From the NCBI GenBank assembly GCA_003506435.1, contig DOAQ01000046.1, forward strand, positions 469,376 to 533,375: DNA of 64,000 nucleotides. Direction: 5' to 3'. Origin of the DNA: Prolixibacteraceae bacterium. GTDB lineage: Bacteria > Bacteroidota > Bacteroidia > Bacteroidales > Prolixibacteraceae. Position 1 is the first letter of the stretch. Each line of letters begins with the position of its first letter. Below are positions 35,434 to 43,030 of this stretch, in pieces. Under the pieces are notes generated by a model. That model was not told where the DNA came from. It did no database searches and saw only the letters and a list, made by a program, of their open reading frames with translations. The translations under genes were made by a program, and so were the position numbers.

Positions 35434-36363
35434 ATGGGAAATCTTCGGAAGGGAATCATTTTTGCATCGATAACGGCTCTGTGCTGGGGATTTTTAGCCA
35501 TCGGGCTGAAAGTTGCAACCAACCGGATTGATCCGGCAACGATCGTCTGGTTCCGTTTTTCGGTTGCATTTCTGTCTATGCTTGTTTTCCACTTATGGAA
35601 ATCGCCATCCGAAATAAAAATTCTGGCCCGCCCTCCCTGGACATTGGTTGTAGCTACTGTCTGCCTGGCTTGGAATTACATGGGTTTCATGCTTGGAGTT
35701 CATTATATGGGACCCGGAAATACACAGGTTGTAATCCAGTCGGGTGCTATAACCCTGGCGCTGATTGGGATCGTTTTTTTCAATGAAAGGGTGACAGTCC
35801 GGCAAATTGTTGGTTTTAGTCTGGCTATTATCGGAATGTTTGTTTTTTATCACAATCAGTTGGGTCAAACTCATGGCGATGAAGACCAGTATAACCTCGG
35901 TTTTTTTCTGACCCTTTCCGGTGGACTTACGTGGGCGCTTTATGCAGCCATGCAAAAAAAGCTGGTAACCCGCTATTCAACTGCATCGCTAAACTTGTTC
36001 CTTTTCGGACTACCCGTTTTGCTCTATCTGCCGTTTATCAACTTATCACCACTGCTTGAGCTGAGTTGGGGTTGGTGGATATTACTGATTTCGCTGGGTT
36101 TAAATACACTGATTTCGTACGGAACATTGTCGCTGGCTTTAAAATTCATGGAGGCCAGCAAGGTCAGTATCATCATTATTCTGAATCCAATCATCACCTT
36201 CCTTTCCATGGCAATCCTTGCATACATCGAAGTATCGTGGATTGCTGCCGAGAAGTTTTCGGTACTTTCAATAGCAGGCGCCATTATTGTTTTAGTAGGC
36301 GCCATACTGGTTGTAAAAAAAAGAAAACAACAAACCGAAATTCAACAGGAAAATCCCGTTTGA
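35434..36363 (+). CDS. EamA-family (DMT) transporter
   Basis: This 309-residue membrane protein has ten hydrophobic segments in two EamA repeats (about 7-140 and 155-295), the fold of drug/metabolite exporters. WGFLAIGLKVA and the second-half YGTLSLALKFMEASKVSIIIILNPI region are typical. The substrate cannot be predicted. It is convergent with hisIE, with only 5 bp between the two stops and no clear terminator. Confidence 0.88.
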   Translation: MGNLRKGIIFASITALCWGFLAIGLKVATNRIDPATIVWFRFSVAFLSMLVFHLWKSPSEIKILARPPWTLVVATVCLAWNYMGFMLGVHYMGPGNTQVVIQSGAITLALIGIVFFNERVTVRQIVGFSLAIIGMFVFYHNQLGQTHGDEDQYNLGFFLTLSGGLTWALYAAMQKKLVTRYSTASLNLFLFGLPVLLYLPFINLSPLLELSWGWWILLISLGLNTLISYGTLSLALKFMEASKVSIIIILNPIITFLSMAILAYIEVSWIAAEKFSVLSIAGAIIVLVGAILVVKKRKQQTEIQQENPV

Positions 36364-36368
36364 TAATA

Positions 36369-36980
36369 TTATTTGTGTCTCTTTTTTAGTTCTCGTGCCA
36401 AATCTTCAATACGGTAACCTTTGTGTGTTAGTAAAACAATAAGGTGGTACAGCAGGTCTGCTCCTTCATACAGAAAATTCTCATCATCGTTGGCCATTGC
36501 GCCGATAATGGTTTCAACGGCTTCCTCTCCCACTTTTTGGGTAATTGTACGTGTGCCTTTCTGAAATAATGAAGTTGTATACGAGCCTTCAGGCATTTCC
36601 TGCTTGCGCTGGTCGATAAAATCCTGAAGATATTCGAGAAACATCAGATCGCTTTCCTGATTTTCTTCACCCCAGCAGGTGTCGGCGCCGGTGTGACAGG
36701 TTGGCCCCACCGGGTTTACTTTGATCAGCAACGTATCGTTATCGCAGTCGGGTGCAATGGAAACAACATTCAGAAAATTGCCCGATTCTTCGCCTTTGGT
36801 CCACAACCGGTTTTTGGTGCGACTGAAAAAAGTGACTTTCCCGGTTTCTTCGGTTTTGGCAAGAGCCTCTTCGTTCATAAATCCCAACATTAAAACAACG
36901 TTGGTGGTATTATCCTGAATAATGGCTGGAATCAGGCCGTTTAGTTTGGTGAAATCAAGTGGTGTGTTTTCTTTTGTCAT
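36369..36980 (-). CDS. hisIE: Bifunctional PRA-CH hydrolase / PRA-PP pyrophosphatase
   Basis: This 203-residue fusion carries out histidine biosynthesis steps 2 and 3. The HisI half (1 to about 105) has MNEEAL, FFSRTKNRLWTKGE and the zinc-binding DCDND plus CHTGADTCW. The HisE half (about 115-203) has GSYTTSLFQKG, KVGEEAVETIIGA and ADLLYHLIVLL. It is the last gene of the his operon, separated from hisF by an S23-type cassette. Confidence 0.97.
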   Translation of the reverse strand: MTKENTPLDFTKLNGLIPAIIQDNTTNVVLMLGFMNEEALAKTEETGKVTFFSRTKNRLWTKGEESGNFLNVVSIAPDCDNDTLLIKVNPVGPTCHTGADTCWGEENQESDLMFLEYLQDFIDQRKQEMPEGSYTTSLFQKGTRTITQKVGEEAVETIIGAMANDDENFLYEGADLLYHLIVLLTHKGYRIEDLARELKKRHK

Positions 36981-37000
36981 GTTTGTGAGTTATATAATTT

Positions 37001-37430
37001 AGCTTCAGGCTGCAAGCCGCAAGCTATAAGTTTAAATCTGTAACTTTTGAGAAAAGGCACTTATCATTTGCTGTTCCAGTTTTACTTCTGATAAAAGCCC
37101 ATTAATACTTTCTGAAGTGATAAATCCCAATTCGATCAATATTAATAATTGAGTTTCCAATTCAAAACAACTGCCTAAAGCAATTTCAAGAAAGCGAAAA
37201 TAATCTCGTTCGCTTCGGCGACTGCTTCCTTCTGCAATGTTTGATGGTATTGATATGGCTGCTCTATTTATTTGGCTGACTAAATTGAATCTTTCAGTCG
37301 AAGGTAATTTCTCTGTAAACTTGTAACTAAGTTTAACGATCTCAATTCCCTTTTGCCAAATTTGTAACTTCTTAAAATCTTTCATATCCGATTTTTATGC
37401 CTGAAGCTTGCAGCCAGAAGCCTGTGGCTT
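37001..37430 (-). mobile_element. IVS-like S23 cassette 1, between hisF and hisIE
   Basis: An S23-family ORF is enclosed by inverted repeats: 37002-37017 and 37406-37421 are complementary at 15 of 16 positions, and the left copy has its own AGCTT/AAGCT symmetry (37001-37025). The right repeat abuts the hisF stop codon (37430-37432). In the his mRNA the arms would pair and place the ORF in a long stem-loop, the layout of intervening sequences in 23S rRNA. Mobility is inferred from this layout. Confidence 0.6.
37032..37385 (-). CDS. S23/IVP four-helix-bundle protein, copy 1
   Basis: This 117-residue protein belongs to the four-helix-bundle family (TIGR02436, 'S23 ribosomal protein'), first met as ORFs inside intervening sequences of 23S rRNA and related to Avd of diversity-generating retroelements. 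Signatures are KLQIWQKGIEIVKLSYK, SQINRAAISIPSNIAEGSSR and a Tyr/Phe-rich FRFLEIALGS. It is positively charged and probably binds nucleic acid. It interrupts the his operon between hisF and hisIE and shares only family-level similarity with copy 2 at 39082, so the two arrived separately. Confidence 0.88.
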   Translation of the reverse strand: MKDFKKLQIWQKGIEIVKLSYKFTEKLPSTERFNLVSQINRAAISIPSNIAEGSSRRSERDYFRFLEIALGSCFELETQLLILIELGFITSESINGLLSEVKLEQQMISAFSQKLQI

Positions 37431-38182
37431 TATCTAATTGTAATTCCCTTCATGCGAAGATAATTCTTCAAATCGGGTATCGCAATTTCCTTGTAATGAA
37501 AAATGCTGGCAGCCAATCCGGCGTCGGCTTTTCCTTCGGTAAAAACATCAACAAAATGATCCATGTTTCCCGCGCCACCCGAAGCAATGATCGGGATTTT
37601 CAGCATATCGGCCATGTGTGCCAGTTCTTTGTTGGCAAATCCGTTTTTCGTGCCGTCGTGATCCATCGAGGTAAACAAAATTTCGCCGGCACCGCGGTTT
37701 TCGGCCTCTTTGGCCCACGAAAACAATTCTTTTTCGGTTGGTATCCGTCCCCCGTTGACAGTTACCGTCCAGCGGCCATCGTAGTTTTTTGCATCGATGG
37801 CCACCACCACGAACTGCGTTCCGAAGTTCAGTGCCAGATCGTCAATCAATTTTGGGTTGCGCACAGCCGACGAGTTGATGCTGATTTTATCAGCCCCGGC
37901 GCTCAGCAAAGCATCGGCATCTTTCAGTTCGCTGATGCCGCCACCCACGGTAAACGGGATATTCAGCTCGCGGGCAATGCGCTTCACCAGTTGAACAAAG
38001 GTTTTGCGGCCTTCGTGCGTAGCAGTAATATCGAGGAAAACCAGTTCATCGGCTCCCTGTTCGGCATACATCGCGCCCAGTTCAACCGGGTCGCCCACAC
38101 TTTTAATATTCAAAAAATTGATGCCTTTCACGGTCTGACCGTCTTTAATATCAAGGCATGGTATGATTCGTTTTGCTAGCAT
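37430..38182 (-). CDS. hisF: Imidazole glycerol phosphate synthase subunit HisF
   Basis: This 250-residue TIM barrel is the cyclase half of the HisFH complex, producing IGP and AICAR. It begins MLAKRIIPCLDIKDG with the catalytic Asp at residue 11 (ClD) and has the second catalytic Asp in SMDHDG near residue 130. The start is ATG 38182: the frame continues to 38299, but that extension is only translated repeat DNA. The stop codon is the border of the S23 cassette. Confidence 0.97.
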   Translation of the reverse strand: MLAKRIIPCLDIKDGQTVKGINFLNIKSVGDPVELGAMYAEQGADELVFLDITATHEGRKTFVQLVKRIARELNIPFTVGGGISELKDADALLSAGADKISINSSAVRNPKLIDDLALNFGTQFVVVAIDAKNYDGRWTVTVNGGRIPTEKELFSWAKEAENRGAGEILFTSMDHDGTKNGFANKELAHMADMLKIPIIASGGAGNMDHFVDVFTEGKADAGLAASIFHYKEIAIPDLKNYLRMKGITIR

Positions 38183-38183
38183 A

Positions 38184-38309
38184 AAAAAGGCCCCTTCCCA
38201 ACCTTCCCCAAAGGGGAAGGAGTTTCGTTCTTTGAAAAACACTACTAATACTATCAATGCCCTTGTTTCTTCGTTTCTCCCCCAATTGGGGGAGATCAAG
38301 AGGGGGCTT
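38184..38309. repeat. Palindromic repeat filling the hisA-hisF gap
   Basis: Nearly the whole gap is one element. One end has CCTTCCCC AAA GGGGAAGG and the other the 20-bp perfect palindrome TCTCCCCCAATTGGGGGAGA, with GGCCCCTT and AAGAGGGGGC as outer complementary ends. It resembles the G/C-rich 'cccctcccaacctcccc' repeats of many Bacteroidota. It starts at the hisF start codon and ends at the hisA stop. Confidence 0.75.
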
Positions 38310-39077
38310 CTATTTATAAAATTCCTCTATTTCATCCAAACTAATCCTATTCTCATAGATCGCCTTTCCGGTAATCACCCCCGGAATGCCCATTTCATCC
38401 AACTCGTAGATGTCTTTCATCGAGGCAATACCGCCGCTGGCAATGAGTTCTAGTTTTGGGAACTGCGCCATGATTTCTTTGTACAAACCGATGCTGGGAC
38501 CGGTTAACATGCCGTCGCGGGCAATGTCGGTTGAAATGACTTTCTGAATACCCCGGCTGGTATAGCTTTCAATAAAATCGAGGATGGAAAGTTCCGATAC
38601 TTCCTGCCAGCCGCTGACGGCAATTTTTTTATCTTTGGCATCGGCCCCGAGAATGATTTTTTGCGGACCATACGTTTCAATCCAGTGTAGGAACGTTTCG
38701 CGGTCTTTCACGGCAATGCTGCCGCCGGTAACCATCGTTGAACCGCTTTCAAATGCAATGCGCAGGTCATCATCCGATTTCAGCCCACCGCCAAAGTCGA
38801 TTATCAAACTGGTTTTCGAAGAAATGGTTTCCAAGACCTTGTAATTGACAATGTGCCTGGCTTTGGCGCCATCCAAATCAACCAGGTGCAACCGGGTGAT
38901 TCCGGCATCTTCAAACATTTTTGCTACTTCGAGCGGGTTCTCATTGTACACCGTTTTCCGGTCGTAATCGCCCTGCGACAGGCGCACACATTTGGCATCA
39001 ATGAGGTCGATAGCGGGAATGATTGTTATTTTAGTTCCTGAGTTCCTGAGTTCCTGAGTTCCTGGGTATTGTTGCAT
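38310..39077 (-). CDS. hisA: HisA isomerase with repeat-derived N-terminus
   Basis: This is 5-ProFAR isomerase (HisA), a TIM barrel of about 240 residues: IIPAIDLIDAKCVRLSQGDY at the start, DFGGG, GGSIAVKD and STDIARDGML later. The family normally begins at M-x-IIPAID, but here the codon at that place is ACT, and the only usable upstream start is ATG 39077. This adds about 15 residues (MQQYPGTQELRNSGT), encoded mostly by four copies of an 8-bp repeat (39033-39064). One unit more or less would put a stop in frame. The ATG is 4 bp after the S23 copy 2 stop. Confidence 0.93.
   Translation of the reverse strand: MQQYPGTQELRNSGTKITIIPAIDLIDAKCVRLSQGDYDRKTVYNENPLEVAKMFEDAGITRLHLVDLDGAKARHIVNYKVLETISSKTSLIIDFGGGLKSDDDLRIAFESGSTMVTGGSIAVKDRETFLHWIETYGPQKIILGADAKDKKIAVSGWQEVSELSILDFIESYTSRGIQKVISTDIARDGMLTGPSIGLYKEIMAQFPKLELIASGGIASMKDIYELDEMGIPGVITGKAIYENRISLDEIEEFYK
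39033..39064. repeat. Four tandem copies of an 8-bp repeat at the hisA start
   Basis: AGTTCCTG is repeated four times exactly (CAGGAACT on the coding strand) and is translated within HisA. A matching GTTCCTG sequence on the other side of the S23 ORF gives an inverted pair. Because 8 is not a multiple of 3, copy-number change breaks the reading frame. Confidence 0.9.
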
Positions 39078-39081
39078 CTTA

Positions 39082-39453
39082 TTATTGTTTTTCTGAATTA
39101 AAGTCCTTGATCGAATCAATGAACGCAGTTAATATTCTTTCAATCTCTCTGGAATCTTGATAAAGATCGTTGAATGTTTTTTCGTCAATATATTCCAGAT
39201 TTTTTGAAATCTCAAGTTGTGTTTGTACTTCAAAGAGCGATCCCATTGCTATTTGAAGAAAACGTTTGAAATCATTGGATGATTTTCTTCCAAATCCTTC
39301 GGCAATATTTGATGGAATAGATACAGCACTCCTTCTAATTTGACTTATTAATCCATACATTTCTTCATTTGGAAATGATTTACTGTATTTATATATCTTG
39401 GTTACAAAAGACATTGCTCTCTGCCAAACTATTATTTCTCTGTATGTTTTCAA
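39082..39453 (-). CDS. S23/IVP four-helix-bundle protein, copy 2
   Basis: This 123-residue member of the same four-helix-bundle family has IIVWQRAMSFVTKIYKYSK, SQIRRSAVSIPSNIAEGFGR and FKRFLQIAMGSLFEVQTQLE. Identity to copy 1 is concentrated in the SxIRRxAxSIPSNIAEG core. An in-frame TAA lies just upstream, so the only possible start is TTG 39453. Its stop lies 4 bp before the hisA ATG, so it is likely translated together with hisA. AT-richer than the his genes. Confidence 0.87.
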   Translation of the reverse strand: MKTYREIIVWQRAMSFVTKIYKYSKSFPNEEMYGLISQIRRSAVSIPSNIAEGFGRKSSNDFKRFLQIAMGSLFEVQTQLEISKNLEYIDEKTFNDLYQDSREIERILTAFIDSIKDFNSEKQ

Positions 39454-39519
39454 TATAATTTATTTTGAGAGTATTGCGTCTATTCTTAGAAACACAGGAA
39501 CTTTGTCACTTAGGTACTT

Positions 39520-40119
39520 TTATAACTTGAGAAAGTTTTCCAAAATCCGTGCGCCAACCGGTCCACTTTTTTCAGGATGAAACTGGGTTGCGTAAAAATT
39601 GTCTTTGTGCAGCGCAGCGCTAAACAGATTAATGTAATTACCAATAGCGGCGGTGTGTTCTCCGACAGCGGCGTAATACGAATGCACGAAATACACATAT
39701 TGGCCTTCGAGCGACGGGTCGAAAATGTCGCTTTTCAGGTTGGTGATGTTGTTCCAACCCATGTGCGGTACTTTGGTCACGAATTCCATTCCCAATTCAG
39801 GAATAAACCGTTTCACCTTTTCTTCAAAAATGCCCAAACAAGGTGTATCGTTTTCTTCGGAATGACTGCACATCAGTTGCAGTCCGAGGCAAATGCCCAA
39901 AACAGGTTGCTTCAACTCCGGAATCAACAAGTCGAGGCCTTCTTTTTTCAGGTATGCCATGGTTGTGCTGGCCTCGCCAACTCCGGGAAAAATCACCTTG
40001 TCAGCCGTTCTTATTTTTTTGTGGTCGCCGGTAATTTCTGCCGATACACCCAACCGTATCAGTGCGTTGTTCACCGACTCAATGTTCCCGGCGTTGTATT
40101 TGATAATGACTATTTTCAT
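39520..40119 (-). CDS. hisH: Imidazole glycerol phosphate synthase glutaminase HisH
   Basis: This 199-residue class I glutamine amidotransferase provides ammonia to HisF. GICLGLQLM holds the nucleophilic Cys, and the His-Glu pair is in TQFHPEKSG. YNAGNIESV and FPGVGEASTTM are family blocks. ATG 40119 is preferred over a GTG at 40128. It begins the hisH-A-F-IE half of the operon, separated from hisB by purU, a thioredoxin-like gene and an antisense tRNA. Confidence 0.97.
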   Translation of the reverse strand: MKIVIIKYNAGNIESVNNALIRLGVSAEITGDHKKIRTADKVIFPGVGEASTTMAYLKKEGLDLLIPELKQPVLGICLGLQLMCSHSEENDTPCLGIFEEKVKRFIPELGMEFVTKVPHMGWNNITNLKSDIFDPSLEGQYVYFVHSYYAAVGEHTAAIGNYINLFSAALHKDNFYATQFHPEKSGPVGARILENFLKL

Positions 40120-40175
40120 TTTAGACACTGTTAATTTTTCTGATTCTTTTAATGATAACGAAAGACATTTTACTG

Positions 40176-40183
40176 TACTTTTG
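40176..40183 (+). promoter_or_regulatory. -7 element for tRNA-Glu
   Basis: TACTTTTG matches TAnnTTTG and ends 20 bp before the tRNA 5' end. The -33 box is weak. Confidence 0.5.
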
Positions 40184-40203
40184 CCGCATTGATTTTCAAA
40201 ACT

Positions 40204-40275
40204 GGCGCGTTCTTCTAACGGTTAGGAAGTCGGATTCTCATTCCGAAAATAGCAGTTCGATTCTGCTACGCGCTA
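40204..40275 (+). tRNA. tRNA-Glu (anticodon CTC)
   Basis: This folds as a complete cloverleaf. The acceptor arms are GGCGCGT (40204-40210) and ACGCGCT (40268-40274) with a terminal G-T pair. The D arm is TTCT/GGAA, the anticodon stem TCGGA/TCCGA with loop TTCTCAT (anticodon CTC at 40237-40239), and the T arm AGCAG-TTCGATT-CTGCT. CCA is not encoded. It lies on the opposite strand inside the his operon, 10 bp from the thioredoxin-like gene stop. CTC reads GAG and would supplement the usual TTC isoacceptor. Confidence 0.92.
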
Positions 40276-40285
40276 CATCCTTCAA

Positions 40286-40816
40286 TTACTTCAAAAGTTC
40301 GGCAATTACCTTTCTCATTTCCTGAAACTCTTCATTTTTGTATAGTCTGGTCATATAAACAATTTTTCCGGTTTTGTCGATAATGACATTGCGGGTTACG
40401 CCAGCTCCTTTTTCAGCAAACTGATAAAAAATACTCCCCTTCGGATCAAGTGCCAGCGGATAAGTAACCGGGATTTCCTTTGCAAATTTCTCAACTTTTG
40501 CTTTCGGCTCGTCCAAATCAATTCCATATAAAGCAAAATTTGAATTGTCTTTGTATTTCATCCAGATGTCGGCTTCGATATGCGGCATTTCTTTTCGACA
40601 AACACTGCACCAACTGGCTGTGAACTGAAGCATCACTACTTTACCTTTCAGATCGGCCATCCGGATGGTTTTTCCATCGGTTGTTGTCATTGAAAAATCG
40701 GGAACCTGTTGTCCGATTTTCACGATATAGCCGTAATCAGCCGGGATTTCTTTCACCGGAATTTGTGCTTTTGTGTAAACTGCTATTAGTAGAAATACAA
40801 ACACTAAAAATTTCAT
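40286..40816 (-). CDS. TlpA-family thioredoxin-like protein
   Basis: This 176-residue exported protein has a signal peptide (about 1-17, ...VYTKAQ) and a thioredoxin fold of the TlpA/ResA type. The active site is WCSVC, and IRMADLKGKVVMLQFTASW precedes it. It would reduce or isomerise periplasmic disulfides. ATG 40816 is preferred to the longer frame from 40861. Its presence in the middle of the his operon is not functionally explained. Confidence 0.88.
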   Translation of the reverse strand: MKFLVFVFLLIAVYTKAQIPVKEIPADYGYIVKIGQQVPDFSMTTTDGKTIRMADLKGKVVMLQFTASWCSVCRKEMPHIEADIWMKYKDNSNFALYGIDLDEPKAKVEKFAKEIPVTYPLALDPKGSIFYQFAEKGAGVTRNVIIDKTGKIVYMTRLYKNEEFQEMRKVIAELLK

Positions 40817-40872
40817 AATTAACGATTTAAAAATGTCCAATACCGAATTACCAACATACAATATCCATTTTT

Positions 40873-40919
40873 CACTCCTCCTCCTTAGGAGGAGCCCCGA
40901 TACTTCGGGGGGTGAGGCC
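40873..40919. repeat. Palindromic repeat between purU and the thioredoxin-like gene
   Basis: Two adjacent hairpins (CTCCTCCT-T-AGGAGGAG and CCCCGA-TACT-TCGGGG) lie within outer CAC...GTG ends, the type of G/C-rich repeat scattered in Bacteroidota. It begins directly after the purU stop codon. Confidence 0.75.
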
Positions 40920-40920
40920 T

Positions 40921-41793
40921 TTAGCTAAAAACTACTGTGCGATTATTATAAACCAATATTTTCCGTTCGATGTGTTTGTTCACAGCTTTCGAAAGTACGA
41001 TTTTTTCCAGGTCACGGCCTTTGGCAATAAGGTCGTTCACCGTGTCTTTATGGCTAATTCGGGCGACATCCTGTTTGATGATCGGCCCGGCGTCAAGCTC
41101 GGTAGTAACGTAGTGACTGGTGGCGCCAATAATTTTCACTCCACGCTCGTACGCTGCATGATACGGTTTTGCGCCAACGAATGCAGGCAAAAACGAGTGG
41201 TGAATGTTAATAATCCGGTTTGGAAAATTAGCAATGAATTCGTCACTGATGATCTGCATATAACGAGCCAAAACGATGAAATCGACCTTGTGTTTTTCCA
41301 TCAAAGCAATTTCCTGAGCCTCTATTTCCGCCTTGTTATTTTTGTTTATCGAAAAAACATGGTATTCGATATCAAACCGGCGGGCGACATCGGCCATATC
41401 GGGATGATTACTGATAATCAGCGGAATTTCAACATTCCATTCTCCGGCGGTGTAGCGAGCCAAAAGATCAAACAAACAATGCGACATCTTTGAAACAAAA
41501 ATAGCCATGCGGGGTTTTTCTTCCGAAAAATGGATTTCGAAAGTCATCTTATTTTTCTGAGCAATCAGCGTCGAAAAATAGTCGGCAATTTTTTCCTTTG
41601 GAATGTTGAAATTGCTCAGGTCCCACTCCACACGCATGTAAAATAACTTTTCTTCCCGGTCGACATGCTGATCGAGATACAGGATGTTGCCATTGTTGGT
41701 ATTGATAAACTCGGTTACCAGCGCCAAAAGCCCCTGTTTGTCGGGGCAGTGAATAAGAAGAATGGCCGTCGATTTACTTTTATCTATCGTCAT
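40921..41793 (-). CDS. purU: Formyltetrahydrofolate deformylase
   Basis: This 290-residue protein has an N-terminal ACT domain (about 8-85, ILLIHCPDKQGLLALVTEF) and a C-terminal formyltransferase-like domain with the catalytic set in NIHHSFLPAFVGAKPYHAAY (Asn, His) and TSHYVTTELDAGPII (Asp). PurU releases formate from 10-formyl-THF, feeding PurT-dependent purine synthesis. AICAR links purine and histidine synthesis, so its place in the his operon makes metabolic sense, though the arrangement is unusual. hisB is 17 bp upstream. Confidence 0.95.
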   Translation of the reverse strand: MTIDKSKSTAILLIHCPDKQGLLALVTEFINTNNGNILYLDQHVDREEKLFYMRVEWDLSNFNIPKEKIADYFSTLIAQKNKMTFEIHFSEEKPRMAIFVSKMSHCLFDLLARYTAGEWNVEIPLIISNHPDMADVARRFDIEYHVFSINKNNKAEIEAQEIALMEKHKVDFIVLARYMQIISDEFIANFPNRIINIHHSFLPAFVGAKPYHAAYERGVKIIGATSHYVTTELDAGPIIKQDVARISHKDTVNDLIAKGRDLEKIVLSKAVNKHIERKILVYNNRTVVFS

Positions 41794-41810
41794 AATGAAT
41801 GTTGTTCAAA

Positions 41811-42932
41811 TTATAAAGCTCCTTTGGTTGTCGGCAATTCAAAGTTAAACACATCTTTTCTGATTGCCATCTTAATAGCACGGGCCAGTGCTTTAAAAAT
41901 GCCTTCAATTTTATGATGCTCATTTGTTCCTTCAGCCTGGATATTCAGGTTCGAAAGCGAGGTATCCGAAAACGATTTAAAAAAATGAAAGAACATTTCG
42001 GTGGGCATGTCGCCAACTTTTTCGCGTAGAAACTCGGCCTTCCAAACAATCCACGGACGACCGCCAAAGTCGATAGCCACCTGCGCCAGACAATCGTCCA
42101 TGGGCAGGCAGTAGCCGTATCTTTCAACGCCGCGTTTATCGCCCAGCGCCAGTTTGAATGCTTCACCCAGCGCCAGACCAGTATCTTCAATGGTGTGGTG
42201 CTCGTCTACATCCAAATCGCCATCCACCTGAACAGTCAGATTAACGCCCGAGTGGCGGGCAATTTGATCGAGCATGTGGTCGAAAAAACCCAGCCCTGTG
42301 TGAATGTTTCCTTTGCCTGTTCCATCGAGGTTCAACTCCACCCTGATTTTGGTTTCTTTTGTATTACGTACCACCGTTGCGGTGCGTTCGGGAGCAGCTA
42401 CTTTGGCATAAATTTCATCCCAATCAGTAGTAATCAGCACACAACTTTCGGCCAGCCCTTTTTCCTGAAGTTGACCGGACAATGAACCATCGTTGAGCAA
42501 AATTCCTTTTGCACCGAGGTTTTTGGCCAGTTCAATATCGGTCAGCCGGTCGCCAATCACGAAGCTGTTGGCCAAATCGTAGCTACCGTCCATGTATTTT
42601 CCCAGCAAGCCGGTACGCGGTTTGCGGGTTGGGGCATTATCTGCCGGAAAGCTTCGGTCAATCAGGATGTCGTCGAAAACAACGCCTTCGTTTTCAAACG
42701 CTTTCAGCATTTTATTGTGTGCAGGCCAAAATGTTTCTTCCGGATAACTGGAGGTTCCCAGCCCGTCCTGATTGCTGACTATGACCAGCTCATACGACAG
42801 GTTTTTGGCAATAAAGTGCATGTTGCGGAAAACTTTCGGGATGAATTCGAGTTTCTCCAGCGAGTCAATCTGCTCGTCAGCCGGTTCTGCAATCAGCGTT
42901 CCGTCGCGGTCGATAAATAATGCTTTCTTCAT
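41811..42932 (-). CDS. hisB: Bifunctional histidinol-phosphatase / IGP dehydratase
   Basis: This 373-residue fusion has an N-terminal HAD phosphatase (1 to about 165; FIDRDGTLIAEP is motif I, FVIGDRLTDIELAKNLGAKGI motif III-IV) and a C-terminal imidazoleglycerol-phosphate dehydratase (about 180-373; FFDHMLDQIARHSG, DEHHTIEDTG and EGTNEHHKIEG hold the manganese-binding His and Glu). It catalyses steps 7 and 9 of histidine synthesis. Confidence 0.97.
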   Translation of the reverse strand: MKKALFIDRDGTLIAEPADEQIDSLEKLEFIPKVFRNMHFIAKNLSYELVIVSNQDGLGTSSYPEETFWPAHNKMLKAFENEGVVFDDILIDRSFPADNAPTRKPRTGLLGKYMDGSYDLANSFVIGDRLTDIELAKNLGAKGILLNDGSLSGQLQEKGLAESCVLITTDWDEIYAKVAAPERTATVVRNTKETKIRVELNLDGTGKGNIHTGLGFFDHMLDQIARHSGVNLTVQVDGDLDVDEHHTIEDTGLALGEAFKLALGDKRGVERYGYCLPMDDCLAQVAIDFGGRPWIVWKAEFLREKVGDMPTEMFFHFFKSFSDTSLSNLNIQAEGTNEHHKIEGIFKALARAIKMAIRKDVFNFELPTTKGAL

Positions 42933-42939
42933 GGTATTT

Positions 42940-43019
42940 CTTTGTGGAACTTTGTGGCTTTCTTTGTGAAACTTCGTGGTTAAGTTTTACCACAAAGAAC
43001 ACGAAGGTTTTTCACGAAG
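42940..43019. repeat. Inverted repeat filling the hisB-hisC gap
   Basis: The gap holds CTTTGTGAAACTTCGTGGT (42962-42980) and its near inverted copy (42989-43006), with extra CTTTGTGGAACTTTGTGG-like units outside. This is a widespread 'accacaaagacacgaag' repeat. It fills the gap up to the hisC stop at 43031. Confidence 0.75.
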
Positions 43020-43030
43020 TACTCCAAGTT

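Larger units (their letters stand above)
39033..39519 (-). mobile_element. IVS-like S23 cassette 2, between hisH and hisA
   Basis: The S23 ORF at 39082-39453 is flanked by CAGGAACT repeats on the hisA side and by an AGTTCCTG-containing segment (about 39493-39502) next to hisH. The element reaches from the hisH stop codon (39520-39522) to the first codon of the HisA core. It has the same plan as cassette 1 but with unrelated flanking repeats. Mobility is inferred. Confidence 0.5.

Noticed and set aside
37397..38179. 260-residue open frame on the plus strand
   Set aside because: It is exactly antisense to hisF, which has full family motifs; the frame is a codon-bias shadow.
38163..38453. Plus-strand frame across the hisA-hisF gap
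   Set aside because: Mostly translated repeat and antisense hisA.
39033..39064. CRISPR-like tandem array
   Set aside because: The units are 8 bp, directly adjacent and without spacers, and no cas genes are present; it is a simple tandem repeat. No CRISPR array was seen anywhere in the window.
37032..39453. Diversity-generating retroelement suggested by the two S23/Avd-like proteins
   Set aside because: No reverse transcriptase and no template/variable repeat pair was seen nearby; the proteins fit the IVS/S23 branch.
40204..40275. tRNA as an attachment site of a genomic island
   Set aside because: No integrase and no direct repeat of the tRNA 3' end was noticed in the window.
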